Shown here in pieces: positions 33,176 through 47,282 of a DNA stretch of 64,000 bases. The DNA is taken from assembly GCA_051294375.1 (NCBI GenBank), contig CM119266.1, positions 25,126,659-25,190,658 of the forward strand, written 5' to 3'. The notes under the pieces are model-generated. The model saw only the letters and a list, made by a program, of their open reading frames with translations, was not told the DNA's origin and searched no databases. Source of the DNA: Paraspadella gotoi (lineage: Eukaryota > Chaetognatha). The translations under genes and the position numbers were made by a program. Position 1 is the stretch's first letter, and each line of letters starts with the position of its first letter.

Positions 33176-34754
33176 GTAGGGTCGATCGAAGGGGGGGTCG
33201 GGGAAGGTGGAAGGTGGAAGAAAAGAAAACGAACTCGAGTTTAGGATGAGGAAGAGTAACTCTGCTTTGGGTGGGTGGAGTTAGCTTCGTGTCGAAAGGT
33301 ATTTTTAGTGTTCGATTATAAATTAATGATACGAAACTGAACACTTATCTTCTATCAGTTCTTGTTTTTTATAAATGCATTTCGTAGCTTAATTCGAGAA
33401 AAAAAAAAGAATTGTAATAACCGCAGTTACTTCTGAAATGTGAGACCAAAATATATTCTCTAAATACCTGATACTGTAAACGAATTGAGAAGCACGAATC
33501 GATTTTCCTACAAACTTTGTAGCCAGTCTAAAAATATTCAGAGGCCGAGGCAGTTAAAAAAAAAAAGTTTTAAAACTGGGCGGACTTGGTTAAAAGTTGG
33601 AACAAATTGGGGAAGACGGGAGATGGTAAAGATAAAATGGAAAGACAAATTGAAACGTTTTGTTTCTTCCTTAATTCTATTTTTATTTTTGAGTAAATGT
33701 ACATTGAAAATGTACGGCGCTGTAAGTTTAAAAACCATTGTACATATGTCTGTCCTATTATGTCCATTATGCAAACGGATTCAAAGCTCGTCGTTAATTG
33801 ATAGACGAAAATTACTGAAGAAGAACGACCGATTGAATCAATTTATAATTCCGCTTAGTAATAATGAAAAAAAAAACTAATTTCATGAGCCTCATAAAAA
33901 AAATTACGTAACTCGTGCCGACGTCAGACCAACGATGAAGACGCTGGACGCTGACGTGATTCGACATTAACCTGATTAAGTTTCGGAATTTCGTTGCCCA
34001 AAAAGAAAAAAGAAAAAGAAGAAGAAGAAAATTTACGAATTCCGAATGTAATTTATTAAAAACTGAAGGAGACCCCCGAGTTCCAAAGGGCGCCTTCGAA
34101 GGAGAGAGAGAGATGATGAAAGTTTCGAGCGAAGGAGTTTACATTTTCGCCGAGAATGTAGCCCGCCTGTTACTAGCCCGGCTGTTACGAGCCAAGTTTT
34201 TTTTTCTCCTCTGAAGTCCGGGGGAGATTGAAGTTAAAGAGTTCTGGTAGTAGGATAAAGGTTACCGAAAAAAAATATTTCTCGACAACCTTAAGATTGC
34301 AAACTTGTTGGAAAGCGTTTAGCGATTAACTTCTAAAAAATTTGTTGGTCTGGAATATGCAAAATGAAATAAGAATCATATGACGCCTCCATTAACTTAT
34401 ATTGATTTAAATCTGATTGAAATTGATTGAAATTGAAAATACGAAATACCAAGCAAGGTAAAATTGTATTTAAAAAAATATAATTTTGTATACTGCTATT
34501 TATTTTCGGATTTAATTGAAATCTTATAAAGCTAATTTTATATACCCAAAAAAGGAGTTAAAATCGGCATAATGTTTCTCTTTCACGAAACTTCATCGCG
34601 CGCCCTCTGCGTCTAGAAAAAAAAATTAAATAAAAAACAAAACAAAAGTGATTCTTTGAAAACTAAAGAGGTTTCGAAGAGGCCGTCTTGTGTGGCGGAA
34701 AAAGGGAAGCCTTCTTATCTTCCAGGGGACTAAAGATCTGGGATCCTGAATGAG

Positions 34755-34838
<84 letters not shown>

Positions 34839-37245
34839 CCTTTAAAAAAAAAACCGGAGGGGGGGTAGGGGGCGATAACTGAGAAAGGGGGCGAAAAACG
34901 TTTTCAAAGATAAAGACGAAATGGAAAACAAGAACAGAAACTGGAAGATGCCTCTTCAACCCCCCCCCTCTCTCTCTCTCGTCTTCTCTCTCTCCATCTC
35001 TCGTCTCTCTCTCTCTCTTTCCCCCTTTAAAAAAAGAACCGGAGGGGGGTAGGGGGTGGCGAGTAGACTGAGAAAGGGGTGAGGGTGTGGAGGCGCGCGA
35101 AAAAACGTTTTCAAAGATGAGAGAGATCGAAAGTAAAAGAACAAGAAACTGGAAGATTTGCTCTCTCAACCCCCCCCCTCTTCTCTCTCTCTCGATCTCT
35201 CCTCTGTCTGCTCTTTTCCCCTTTAAAAAAAAACCGGAGGGGGGGTAGGGGGGGGCGGAATTAACTTGAGAAGGGGAAAAACGTTTCGAAGATTGAAAGG
35301 ACGCGAAAATGAAAACAAGAAACAAGAAAACGGAAGATTGCCTTTACTCTCGCTCAAACCTTCCCCCCCGCCTCTCGTCTCTCTGCTCATGAATCTCTCT
35401 CTCGTCTCTCTCGTCTCTCTCTCTTCTTGTCGATCCGTCGACGTCTCGTCGGGCTCTCTCTCGTCTCCTCGTCTCCTCGTCTCTCTCTCATCATGATTGG
35501 GCTTTTTCTCTCCAGTTGCGGATTCGTAAGGGAGAAAGTTGATTCTTATCTTATTTTTTTTCTTATTTTCGCTTCACCGCTTTTTCCGTTTTTGAGTCAA
35601 AAATCTGTCGGAGAGTTTGTTTTAACTGTAAAGATCGAAAGAAGGAGGGATTGTGCGTACAGTGAAATACGGATTTAAATAGGGAGGGAAGTTCCTCTTG
35701 GTATTTGTAAAATTTGTTAAGGTTTTTTTTCCGATTAGTTAAAATGAAACTTACGTACTGACTTAGTTTTTTAATGAAATATACAAAGTTCGACTCGGCC
35801 TTCGGGTAATAAATAAATTAAATTTAAAAGATTTTGAAAGATTACATAGATTTTGAAGCGAGATAACTTTAAGAATAAAATTTTCAAAAACACTGACCCG
35901 TAATGAGAGAATAACCTCTTTCTCACACACACCAAAAAAAAACAAAAATCTTTATTTTCCCATAATATAATAAAAACATACTAACTCTCTTCGACGCCCA
36001 CAACCCTTTCATTTTCAACGCGAGCATCTTTAAGCTATAAACCGTGATTTAATATTGAGGCGCAGTTCGAATCGAATCGCCCGGGGAGCGAGTACGCAAT
36101 CTTCAAGTCGGGGTGGATAAAAAAGTAAGCGGTGAAAGAAATCGGGGGTGGGGTGAGGGGGTGACTTTGGGGCGAATATGGGGACCTCGTGAACCATAGA
36201 ACTTAACTCCAAAGGATTTCTACGTGAATTTAGAAAAATATTCTAAATGTTAATTTGTAGAACGTTTACTGATTATAAAATATACATATAATGTAAGTCT
36301 TTTTTTTTTCAGCAGAAATGAAATCATACGTCACATTAAAAATTCAGTAATATATATTTATATATAACGAATTGCATCCTTTTTGTTTATTTGAGAAAAA
36401 TTAATCAAAATATGTGATGAAATTTCTGGCACTTGATTTATGAGCTTGAATATTCTCTTCGCCCGGTGAACCACTTATGCGTGTGAACGCACGAGGTGAG
36501 AACAAAGGGCAAACGCGCGGTGAGACGGAACAAAGGCCGGGTGAATTTGGGGTGAGAGTGCAAGAGTCTCGGAGGACTCACGAGTTCACAACCCAATCGA
36601 TGTTTTGGGAGGATCCGTTTTTGTTGTTGTCGTTGTTGTTGTGACGAAGCTGAAAATAGGGCGAATGGAGAGATTAGGATTAATGAGGATCGACAAAGAT
36701 TTCGTTCGATTTTAGAGAAGAAAAAAAATTGTGAAAAACNNNNNNNNNNNNNNNNNNNNNNNNNTTGTTAAATGAAAATACCCCTGAGCCACCTCCCTCC
36801 CCGGATCAAACCCCCTCTATCTCCCTTTCTACCCCCGATTTCTTCCTATTTCAACACTCCGCAACCTCACCGTTTCCCCCCCAGCAGTGGGTTCGCCTGT
36901 TTTAAACCTCGAGGGATTTCTTTTTCTTTCTCGAAAACCTCGGATGTTTTTAATTTTTCTGAAAAACTTAATAATGAACAAATTGTTGCGGAAGATTTAT
37001 CGCGTTAGGGTCGCCGTAAGCCGCGGAAAAAGGGTGATGATAGTAGAGAGAGAGAGAAGAGGCAGAAAGGGAAAGAAGAAGAGAGGATGAGAGAGAGGAG
37101 TAGAGAGAGAGAGAAGAGAGACGGTATGAAAGATTAGTAAATATCATAGAGAAAAAAGAAAGAGAAAAAAATTTTAATTAAAAACTCGAGGGAAAGACAT
37201 CCAGGAATGGGCTAGACTCTCTTTCTCTCTCTCCTCTCTCTCTCT

Positions 37246-37276
<31 letters not shown>

Positions 37277-40200
37277 TCTCCTGTTTGTCGTATGCTTCAC
37301 TGACAAACCGTCCATAAATCTTTTCCGCTCAACCTGTGGTAATTTTCAGTCCGACGGTTCCTAAATCATTCTCGGCATTCGCATACGTGGCTCGAGTCTT
37401 CAAGAATAAATCAATCCTTCAAAACCCCCGTAATCATTCGCATCACAATCCTTCGTGCGCCACCGCTTCAACTCTCAAACAACCCCGGTCGAAGGCTCAG
37501 ACCCGCTATTTCCTCACGGATAAAAGATCAGCCTCGAAACTTTTAATCTCTCAGAAATTAAATTATCCCATAATCAGTTAAATCTCCATTTGGTTTAACA
37601 TTCATTACAACTGTTTCATAAACTTCTCAATAAATCTCATCCTCCCATATATATTACTTTTATTCACAAAAACTATTTCTACATCATTTCGTCCAATTTC
37701 AACCGTCTCAAAACCCCTCTTTCTCCCTCACACCCTCTTCTCACAACCCCCTTTTCTCCCCAAACTCCCCGCGACCCCCATATCTGGCGAGGGCTTCTTC
37801 CTCATTTATCCACAGGCGTCGATGTTGTTTCTCGATGCGTCGTTCGAAGTCTCGCGAAGCAACGAAGTGGATCTCGAGTGTTGCGGTCTGCTGACACCCC
37901 CGAAAGTCGAGGCCGGCGTCAGTGTTCGCTCCTCTTTGATAAATAAAAAAAAAGAAAGAAAAGGAGGAAGGACACGCGAAGACGGACACTCAGCTTTGTA
38001 TTTTATTAATATTGTTGTTCATTATACACTAAATTCAACAGTCTCCCTATACTGCGGTTCTCCTGGCAACCTAATTACATTCATAAAAAACGTCCGTCTG
38101 GGAAACCGATGTATAGAAAGTTCCGGGAAAAATTCGATTACATTCCGTTCATTCAAGATTTCTCCCCCCCCCCAAAAAAAAAAAATCGATGATTAAGTCT
38201 TCAAAGGATCGACCCCAATTGTTTCTCAAAAAATCTCTCTCTCTTCTCTCTCTTCTCTCTGCTCTCTCTCTCTCCTCTCTCTCTTGCTCTCCTCTCTGTT
38301 TTTATTATTGTCCCGAGCTACCTCATCGACTACGGACTATCTCGGGTGCTTTGGCTCCCAACCTTCGCTTCAGTTTAGGTTGAGAATACTGAGCCTCTCC
38401 GGCAGATCTTCGGCGGTGAAGCCCGCCCCTGCACCTCCCGGAATTCGTAGACGCCTTTGATGTGGGCAGGGCAGGCCAGAGGTTAAAAGAGAGGATGAGG
38501 CGGATGTTATTTGGTGAGCGGTTCGCGATCCGGCGGTCCAGCAATCGTCTCCAATCTCTCTCTGTCTCTGTCACACGAACTGCTCAGTTTCACTTTCGCA
38601 GAGAATAATAACAACTATCGTTACAAGAAAAGATTTTTATTGTTTTAAGTCGTTTCAAAGTATTAAAAATGGCAATGAATAAGCTCGATCGATATCACCC
38701 CCACGTTTTAATCTTTCGATGCTAATTTTTTTTTTTCTCTCTTGTTTTATTTTTTATTTTACCTTCGCCTTCATAGTCGTCGTCGTGTTGACGTTTTGAA
38801 ATCGGTTTCAAAAATCGATTTAGCTTCGTATCGACCGCAAATGGCGTTAAAAACACAGACAGACGAAGATGAGAATGAAAAAGAGAGATAGAGAGAGAGA
38901 GAGATGAGAGAGAGAGAAGAGAGAGAGACAGAAGAGAGAGAGAGAAAGACGAGAAAGGACGAGAGAGAGAGAGAGAGAGAGTAGAGCTCTTTTTCACTTC
39001 TTCATCTCTCGCTGTCTGTGTTTTAACCCACTTTTGCGGTCGAACGAACCTAAATCGATTTTTGAAAACCGACTTTCAAAACGTCAACAACGACGACGAC
39101 TATGACGGCGAAGGTAAAAAATAAAAAAATAAAAACAAGAGAGAAAAAAAAAATTAGCATCGAAAGATTAAAACTGGGGTGAATATCGATCGAGCTTATT
39201 CATTGCCCCATTTTTAATACTTGAAACGACTTAAACAATAAAAATCTTTTCTTGTAACGATAGTTGTTATTATTCTCTGCCGAACGTCGAAAAACCTTGA
39301 GCAGTGACAGTGTGACAGAGACAGAGAGAGATGGAGACGATTGCTGACAGCCGGAATCGCGAACCGCTCACCAAATAACATCCGCCTCATCCTCTCTTTT
39401 AACCTCTGCGCCTGCCCCTGCCCTACCTCAAAGGCGTCTACGATTCCGGGACATGTCGCTGCATGCTGGGCCTGCGAGGCTTTTTTTTTCCCCCGCCGCA
39501 AGATCTGCCGGAGAGGCTCAGCATATTCTCAACCAAACTGAATGCGAAGGTTGGGGAGCCAAAGCCGCCGAGATACGGTTCCCCGTCGTCGATGAGGTCA
39601 GCTCGGGACATATAATAAAAACAGAGAGGACGAGACACAGAGAAGAGGTGAGAGAGAGAGAGCAGAGATGAGATGAGAGAGACGAGAGAGAGATGAGAGA
39701 TTTTTTGACGTGAAAACAATTGGGTCGATCCTTTGAAGACTTAATCATCGATTTTTTTTTTTTGGGGGGGGGGAGAAAATCTCGAATGACGGAATGTAAT
39801 CGATTTTCCCGGAATTTCTATATCGGTTTCCCAGACGGAGTTTCTTTATGTATGTAAATTAGGTTGCCAGGCAGACCGCCTAGTACTAGGGAGACAGTTG
39901 TAATTTTAGTGTATAATGAACAACAATATTAATAAAATACAAAGTCCGAATTGTCCGACTTCTCTCCCGTGTCCCTTCCTTCTTTTCTTTTCTTTTTTTT
40001 TTTTTTCAAAAGGAGGAGGAGACCCTCGACGACCGGCTGACTTTCGGGCGGGTGATCAGCACGATCCCGCAACCACCCTCGACGATCCACTTCCGTTGCT
40101 TCGACGGAGACTTCCGAACGACCATCGACGAAAACATCGACGCCCTGTGGATCAAGAGGAAGAAGCCCTTCGCCAGAATGGGGGTGGGGGAGTTTGGGGA

Positions 40201-40878
40201 GGAAAAAAGGGGGTTGGGTGAGAAAGAGGTGTGAGGGAGAAAATGAGGGTTTTGAGACGTTGAAAATGGGACTGAAATGATGTCAGAAATAGTTTTTGTG
40301 AATAATATAGTAAATATTACTATGAGGTGAGGTTTTATTGAGAAGTTTCATGCAACAGTTGTAATGATATGTAAGAAGCCAAATGGAGATTTAACTGATT
40401 ATGGAATCTTTAATTTCTGAGAGATTAAAAGTTTCGAGGCTGACTCCTTTTATCCGTGAAGGGAAATAGCGGGTCTCGAGCCTTCGACCGGGGTGTTGAG
40501 AGTTGAACGTGGCCGACGAAGGATTGGATTGCTGAATGATTACGGGGTTTTGAAGGATTAGATTTATTTTGAGATCGAGGCACGTATGCGGAATGCCGAG
40601 AATGATTCTGGAACAGTCGGACTGAAACCCAGGTTGAGGGAAAAGATTTATGGAGCGGTTTGTCAGTGAAAGCACTAACGACAAACAGCTGAGAGAGCAG
40701 AGAGAGAGAGAGATGAGAGAGAGAAGACGGAGAGAGAGAGAGGAAGAGAGAGAGAGAGAGATGAGAGAGGAGAGAGAGAAGAGAGAGAAAGAGAGTCTAG
40801 ACATTCCTGGATGTCTTTCCTCGCAGTTTTTAATTAAATTTTTTTCTCTTTCTTTTTTCTCTCTATATATCTTCTACT

Positions 40879-40959
<81 letters not shown>

Positions 40960-41287
40960 TCTCCCCGGCTACGGCGACCCTTACCGCGTAAAATCTCTCC
41001 GCAAATTTGTTTATGTATAAGTTTTTCAGAAAAAATTAAAAACACTCCCGAGGTTTTCGAGAAAGAAAATGAAATCCCCCTCGTTTAAACAGCCCAGGGG
41101 GGGGGACGAGGTTGCGGAGGGTTGAAGGGAGAAATCCGGGCGGTAGAAAGGGAGATAGGGGGGGTTTTTGATCCGAGGGGGAGGTTGGCTCAGGGGGTAT
41201 CTCATTTAAAACTTTTCGTTTCCGTCGTGGTGAGAAAAGGTGAGGGGAGAGCGAGTAATGAGGAGAGGATTTTTGTCTCAGAGCAGA

Positions 41288-41332
<45 letters not shown>

Positions 41333-41533
41333 GAGAAGAGAGGGAGAGAGAGAGAGAGAGAGAGAGCTTGTTATTTTTTCAAGCGCTTCCCCGTCTTTTT
41401 TTTGGATCCTCAAATCCCAACCTAAACTTTTTAAGTACTTTAACGATTTTTGCGAGAGTGAGAAAAAAAATGGACGTAAAAAGTGAAAAGGATTCGACGC
41501 CCTTTGCAACGAAAGAAAGGAAAGAAAAGAGAG

Positions 41534-41565
<32 letters not shown>

Positions 41566-42042
41566 GGAGAGAGACGAGAGAGAGAGAGAGGATGAGAGAG
41601 AGAGAGAGAGAGAGAGCGTCAGAAAAGATAAGAAATAAAAAGAAAGAGATAAAAAGTGAGCATCCAAAAAGATTTATTTGACAAACGGTTTGGGAACCGC
41701 TTTATTAATGAATACGAGTCGCCAAATACCAACCTTTAAAAAAATAAAAGCTAAAAAAGAGAGAAAAAAAAGCTTCTCTCCCTCTCTCTCTCTCCGTCCA
41801 GGCCAACACTCAGCAGATGTTGCTCGAGGACACGCTGGAGGCCTCGTTGAGGGCGTTCCCGGCGCCGAGAAAACGAAACGCCGACGTCCGGAAGAAAATG
41901 GAGGAAGACGCGTTGAGGAAGCGATGGGGGAAGAAGAGCGGGAAGAAGGGGGAAGACGGTTTAGATTATTTTAAGGATGGAGCCGCGGAAGAGATAGGAT
42001 GGAGGGGAGAAGGAGAAGAGGAAGAAGAGAGGAGAGAGAGAG

Positions 42043-42081
<39 letters not shown>

Positions 42082-42805
42082 GAGAGAGAGAGAGAGAGAG
42101 TGCCAGAGGAAAGGAAGGGGACGAGAGAGACGCGAGGGAGAAGATTTTTTTCAATATATATAAATATTATTATATATATTATTCTTTATATTTAATTCCA
42201 ATTTTTAAAATCCAATAAATCAATCAAATCCGTGTAATAAAAATCTCCGAAACGCTCGTTTTAACAAACACACCGCCACCTCTTCGCCTCCCCCCCCCGG
42301 GCAGAGATTCGCCAACTGCCCTTCGTTCCGGTAGAGCGGCGGACGGCGGCGCCGTTAGCGTCGGCGCCGGAAGTGTGGCGCGGCGCCGACGACGCCTCCA
42401 CGACGACGAGCGAGTTTAACCGGATGATGGCTCAGCTGCATTGGGAGGACATGACAGTGCAGAAGATAATGGAGAGGGCGCACTCGCTCAAGGGAGAGGG
42501 AAGAAGGTTTGGGGCGTTGGCTAGTTTTTGTTGTTGCTGTCAATTTGTCGTCGTCGTTACTGTTCTTGGCTTTGTTGTTATCGGTGTTTTCAGAAGCAAA
42601 ATTCCGCACGCCTTCCACCCTCCCATCCCCGTATTAGGATTCGCAAGAAGGTGCGTAGTCAAGGCTACGTGTCGCGCGAGACGCCCCCGTGGCACCGAGA
42701 CATCCTCTGCGCGTGGTCGCAGTTCCACGGCTTCGTCGTCCCGAAGCTGCAGACGCTGCCGGAGGAAATGAGAAGAAGAAAGGTGGAATTGCTTTGATTG
42801 CGTTG

Positions 42806-42837
<32 letters not shown>

Positions 42838-44377
42838 TATGAATGAGGGAACCGATTGGTAGATGATATACTATAGGCGGCATAGTTGTTTAAACTAAAT
42901 CATCAATAAAAAAATTTCAAAAGTTTTTACAATTATCCTGGCTAATGAAAGTGAATCATTGCATTATTCAAAAAAAAAAAAAAAAAATCGGGAGCTACGA
43001 TTGTGATTATTAAAAATAGAGTGGTTCATTTTTAAAACCTACTTTTTTTCGCTCGGACTGTGGAGCGATCGATAATAAATAACCCATTAAAACAATAATG
43101 AGCCAAAAGCGTTAAAACGCCGTTTCGTCCAGATCATAAAAATTATCCAAAAAAATATTGTTATCCTTGAGAAATAAATCTATAAATGAAGGCGGTGATA
43201 ACCATTCAACGAATTAGAACGTAGTTGTCGTTGTTGTTGTTGTCGTCGTTTTCAACTTTCGTCGCAGTAGCAAAGCAAAAAAAAATTATTCTCGACATAA
43301 AAAAAGAATTTTATCTTAATTGTAGAAAATCAATCATTTTCCTCGGAACTCAGTGTTTTTCTAAGAGAATTTTTTTTTAACGTGATTAACGGAGTATCAT
43401 TTGCTCACGATAAAAAGTAACTTTCCCGCGAATGGACTAAAAAAAAAAAACATCTAGGAAAAATAAAACTGAAGTTATCGCGAAATCGCGAGCAATTTTG
43501 CAACCGACTCGGTTTTTCGAAACGCGTCATTCGAAATCTCGTTAAAGAAATATTTTCTCGCTGTCGTCGTGAAAGTAATATAAGGGCGTTTTCACTGTCG
43601 TTTTCTTACATCCCTGAATATATATGGCATGTGGTATTTACTTAGATAGCTACTTTTTTTCATTGGGTAGTCGGCTAAATTTTAAAAGTATTGATGCAGT
43701 AATTAGTAGTCAATAACGTCAATTAATTATTGATCATCGCCAACAGGTAATGGCCGATTCAAACTGGGCATTGGGTGCCCTCCGCGCCAAAGCGGCCCGC
43801 GGCGAATTGGAACCGCCGCCTCCACCGCCGCCTCCGCCTGAAGATGAAGAAGGCGTGATACCCGGAGAAGCGCCCCAGGGACCCTCGGAGGGCGAGGGTG
43901 GCGAACGAGGCGCCCCAGATGGCGGAGAACTCGAAGAAGGCGCGCCACCAGAGGGCCTTCCCGAAGGCGGCGCCCCTGAAGACTTTGACGGATTAGCGGC
44001 GCCCGAAGACGAGTCTATTCCGGCGCCGCCGGTCAATACGCCGCTGCCACCCGAAGAATCCGACCTGAGCGAGGAAGAGGGGGAAGCGAAGAAAACGGTG
44101 GAGGGAGGTGGGGAGGAGCGAGCAGAGGGAGGAGGGGAGGAGCGAGAAGAGGGAGAAGGGGAGGAGGTAGTGAAGGAAGAGGGGGAAGGGATAAAAGAAA
44201 AAGAAGGGGGAGAAGGAGAAGGAGAAGGAGGAGGAGAAGGAGGAGGGGAAGAAGTGGAGTTGACTGCAAGGGAAGAGACGAAAGCAGAAGAACCGCCGCC
44301 AGGAGGCGAGGAGCCGGTGGGTGTAACGGAGGGAGAAGTGAATGTCGAGGAAACAGGAAAGGAAGGGGAGGAAGAGG

Positions 44378-44408
<31 letters not shown>

Positions 44409-46885
44409 AGAAGTGAGAGTGACCTTCGAAGAGGGGGAGCCGGCGGCCGTCATCGAGGAAGAGGAGCTGAGCCAGGAATGGGTGGAGAACGCCAACGCCG
44501 GAGTCCAAAACGATAACGCCGTCGAAACTTCCGCCGCGGAAATCAATTACAAGCAGTTGGAAGACGAGAAGATCCCCCTTTCGAAATTCAGGAGGGAATC
44601 CGGCGCCGGAAAGGAATCCGGGTCCCGGAGAAATAGCAGAGACAGATTTAATTTTAAGGTCGGGGATTTTAGCGCCTCCCTCGAATCCGACGGAGAAATG
44701 CAAATCCTGATGGACGCTATTTTAGCCAACGCGGATCGAGAGCCGAAACGCGAAACCACTCCCGATGCAGCGGCTGCTGCCACCACCGACGACGCACCCG
44801 CCGCGGCCGCGGCCGAGGCGGCGCACTCGCAGATTCAGGGTGGGTTTTGAATTTACGAGCTTGTGGCGACAAGACTTAAAGCTGCCTCACTGCTGTCCGT
44901 CCTCAGCCTCGTCTCAATGGCTGAGCAGTAGGGTGAAGTGAAAGTTTGGAATCAAAATTTAGTAGTTATATTTTGAAAACTATAATATTAATGAATATTA
45001 ATCTTTTTTTACAAACATAATAGCCCAGTCAGCTTATTTTGTATATAGTACTACCCTTATATAATTTCAAAATAATAATATTTTTTTTAAATTCTGAGAA
45101 CAGATTCAGATTCCTCGTTAAAAGTTGATAAAAGAAAATGTAAATCTTTTTTAAAAAATTATATCATTAAGTAGGTTAAAATTATAAAAAACTATATTTT
45201 TAAGCTGGTTAATGGTTATTAAAAATTTATGTTTTAAATATAGTTTTTTATATTTTTTACCAACTTAATGAATGAATTTTTTTTTCTTATATTAACTTTT
45301 TGCAAAGAATCCAAATCCAATCTTAAAATTAAAAAAATTGCATTTTGAAATTTTAGTCTATTATATACTTATTATAAATATAGCTCACTGGTTCTCATTA
45401 ATGTATAAAATTAAAAAATAATTTTACCAAAGTATTTTTAATTGGTTTTTATTTCATGTTTTATATGCTAAATTTTGATTTTCTAAAATTTTATCATTTT
45501 CACTTCACTCTACTTAGCAGGCTAAATCATCTCGTTACAACCGTGCGTCCCTGGTTCAATCCCTGGGTATCCCGGTTCTGGCTTAAATGTGACGGAGCCG
45601 GTCTAAACATGCCAGTGACAGTCGGCGGTTACTGAGGGTCCGCAACCCCTACGCCAGTTGGTGAGATACCCCGCGCCCCGGGTATCACAGGCATTCCTCC
45701 CGTTGCCATAAGCTTACGCTTTCTCTTCTGGCTGCAGGAAAAATTTTCATGAATGTAACTATTTTTAACTATTATCATCTATAAACAAATCATTATTTCT
45801 CTAATTAAATGTATAAAAAAAAACAAATAGGTAGGAAACAGGAGCGAAATTTAAAAAAGATGAAAGAATTATTTAAGCTATCAATGAGAGTCTTATGAAG
45901 ATTTTATAGATTTTATAGAGTTTGTTTTTTTAGTCTCTTTATTGTTAAATTTAGAAATTCATATCATCGCAGGAAATGGATTGATCAAGTAGCTTGTCTC
46001 GCTTGTTTGGCTTGTCTCGTTTGGCTTTTCTGCCTTTACTTCATTTTCTTTTCTTGACAAATCAGAGAGGTGGCTTCCCTTACAGAATCGACGGGAAAGA
46101 GATTAGAGAAGAAACGAGGCAGTCTTCAACTTACCCTCAATAAACTAACATCAAAGTTGTTAAGTTCATGAACTGTTTATTTTAAACCATGGTTTTAATC
46201 ATCATAATCTCCCTCAATTATTATTATCTTGAGGCAGCAAGACTTAAAAGCTGCCTCACTGCTGCCCGTCTCAATGGCTCAGCACTCAGCAGGCTAAATC
46301 ATCTCGGCGGTCACTGAGGTTCCGCAGCCCCTAGGCAGTTGGTGAGATACCCCCCGCCCCGGGTATCATAGGCATAAATATATATCATTGCCATAATCTC
46401 CTTGTTTATGATTCTCCGTAATAAACCACGCCTACTTCCTTCGTTAATACCAAGCTATAATTCCATATTCAATCAGTAAGTCAAAAATTAAATAAAAGCT
46501 TGCAAGGACCTGCTATGTCATTATCTTGTAAGAGTGATGGAGGCCTTAAACCACCAAAGCCTGTCCAAAGTCAGGGGCAAGATAGCTTATTTATTGAATG
46601 AATGGATAATTTTTATATTGGTTGTACCAATTTCATAATTAAAATAAATAATTTTACCGGAACTCAAATTTTTTCAACACTAGGCGCCGATCACCGGGAG
46701 ACCGCGGTAGAGCGCGAGATTTCTACGCATGTCAATTGGGTAGTGGGCCTGGTAGAAAGCAAAGAGACCAAGACGTTTGAGACAAAAAAAGCGCCTCGAC
46801 TGAAAAACCGTGGCGATATAATGGAGAGGTTGAAACAGCCGGTGAGAAAAACGGAAATCGTTGCTACTGTTTTATATCAATTAAC

Positions 46886-46937
<52 letters not shown>

Positions 46938-47237
46938 GTTGTTATGGACTAAAATCCACCAACTGTTCATCAGCGGCCTTTGGTGCCGGAGGCAAGCCAT
47001 TCGCCTCCCAACCTAAAGGTTCGGGGTTCTCGCCCGGTGGTCGCTTAACCCGCCTGTAACACGGTGTTACAGCCTGATCCGAGGCTCAGGGACTGCTAAT
47101 ATTGAACGCTTCTGTCACTAACACATTGTAGTGGTACATAATAACATGTATTAACAATAATGCATAACAGAGAGAGACGTTAAAGATAAAAGGTTGTGAG
47201 AAGAGACTGACGAGAGAGAGAGAGCCAATGACCAAGT

Positions 47238-47282
<45 letters not shown>

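Larger units (their letters stand above)
39000..41215. repeat. Right arm of the second inverted duplication
   Basis: Counterpart of 36770-38945. The exon frames on the plus strand (39522-39596 and 40013-40183) are open here and match the rest of the gene in phase, so this arm is probably the correct sequence. Confidence 0.85.

Noticed and set aside
42594-42775. Alternative acceptor at 42594 giving an Arg/Ser-rich frame
   Set aside because: The acceptor at 42637 gives a protein-like frame that is in phase with both neighbouring exons.
45540-45570. A tRNA gene at the GGTTCAATCC B box
   Set aside because: The same sequence recurs inside dispersed elements with 4-bp duplications, and no cloverleaf with proper acceptor stem was found around it.
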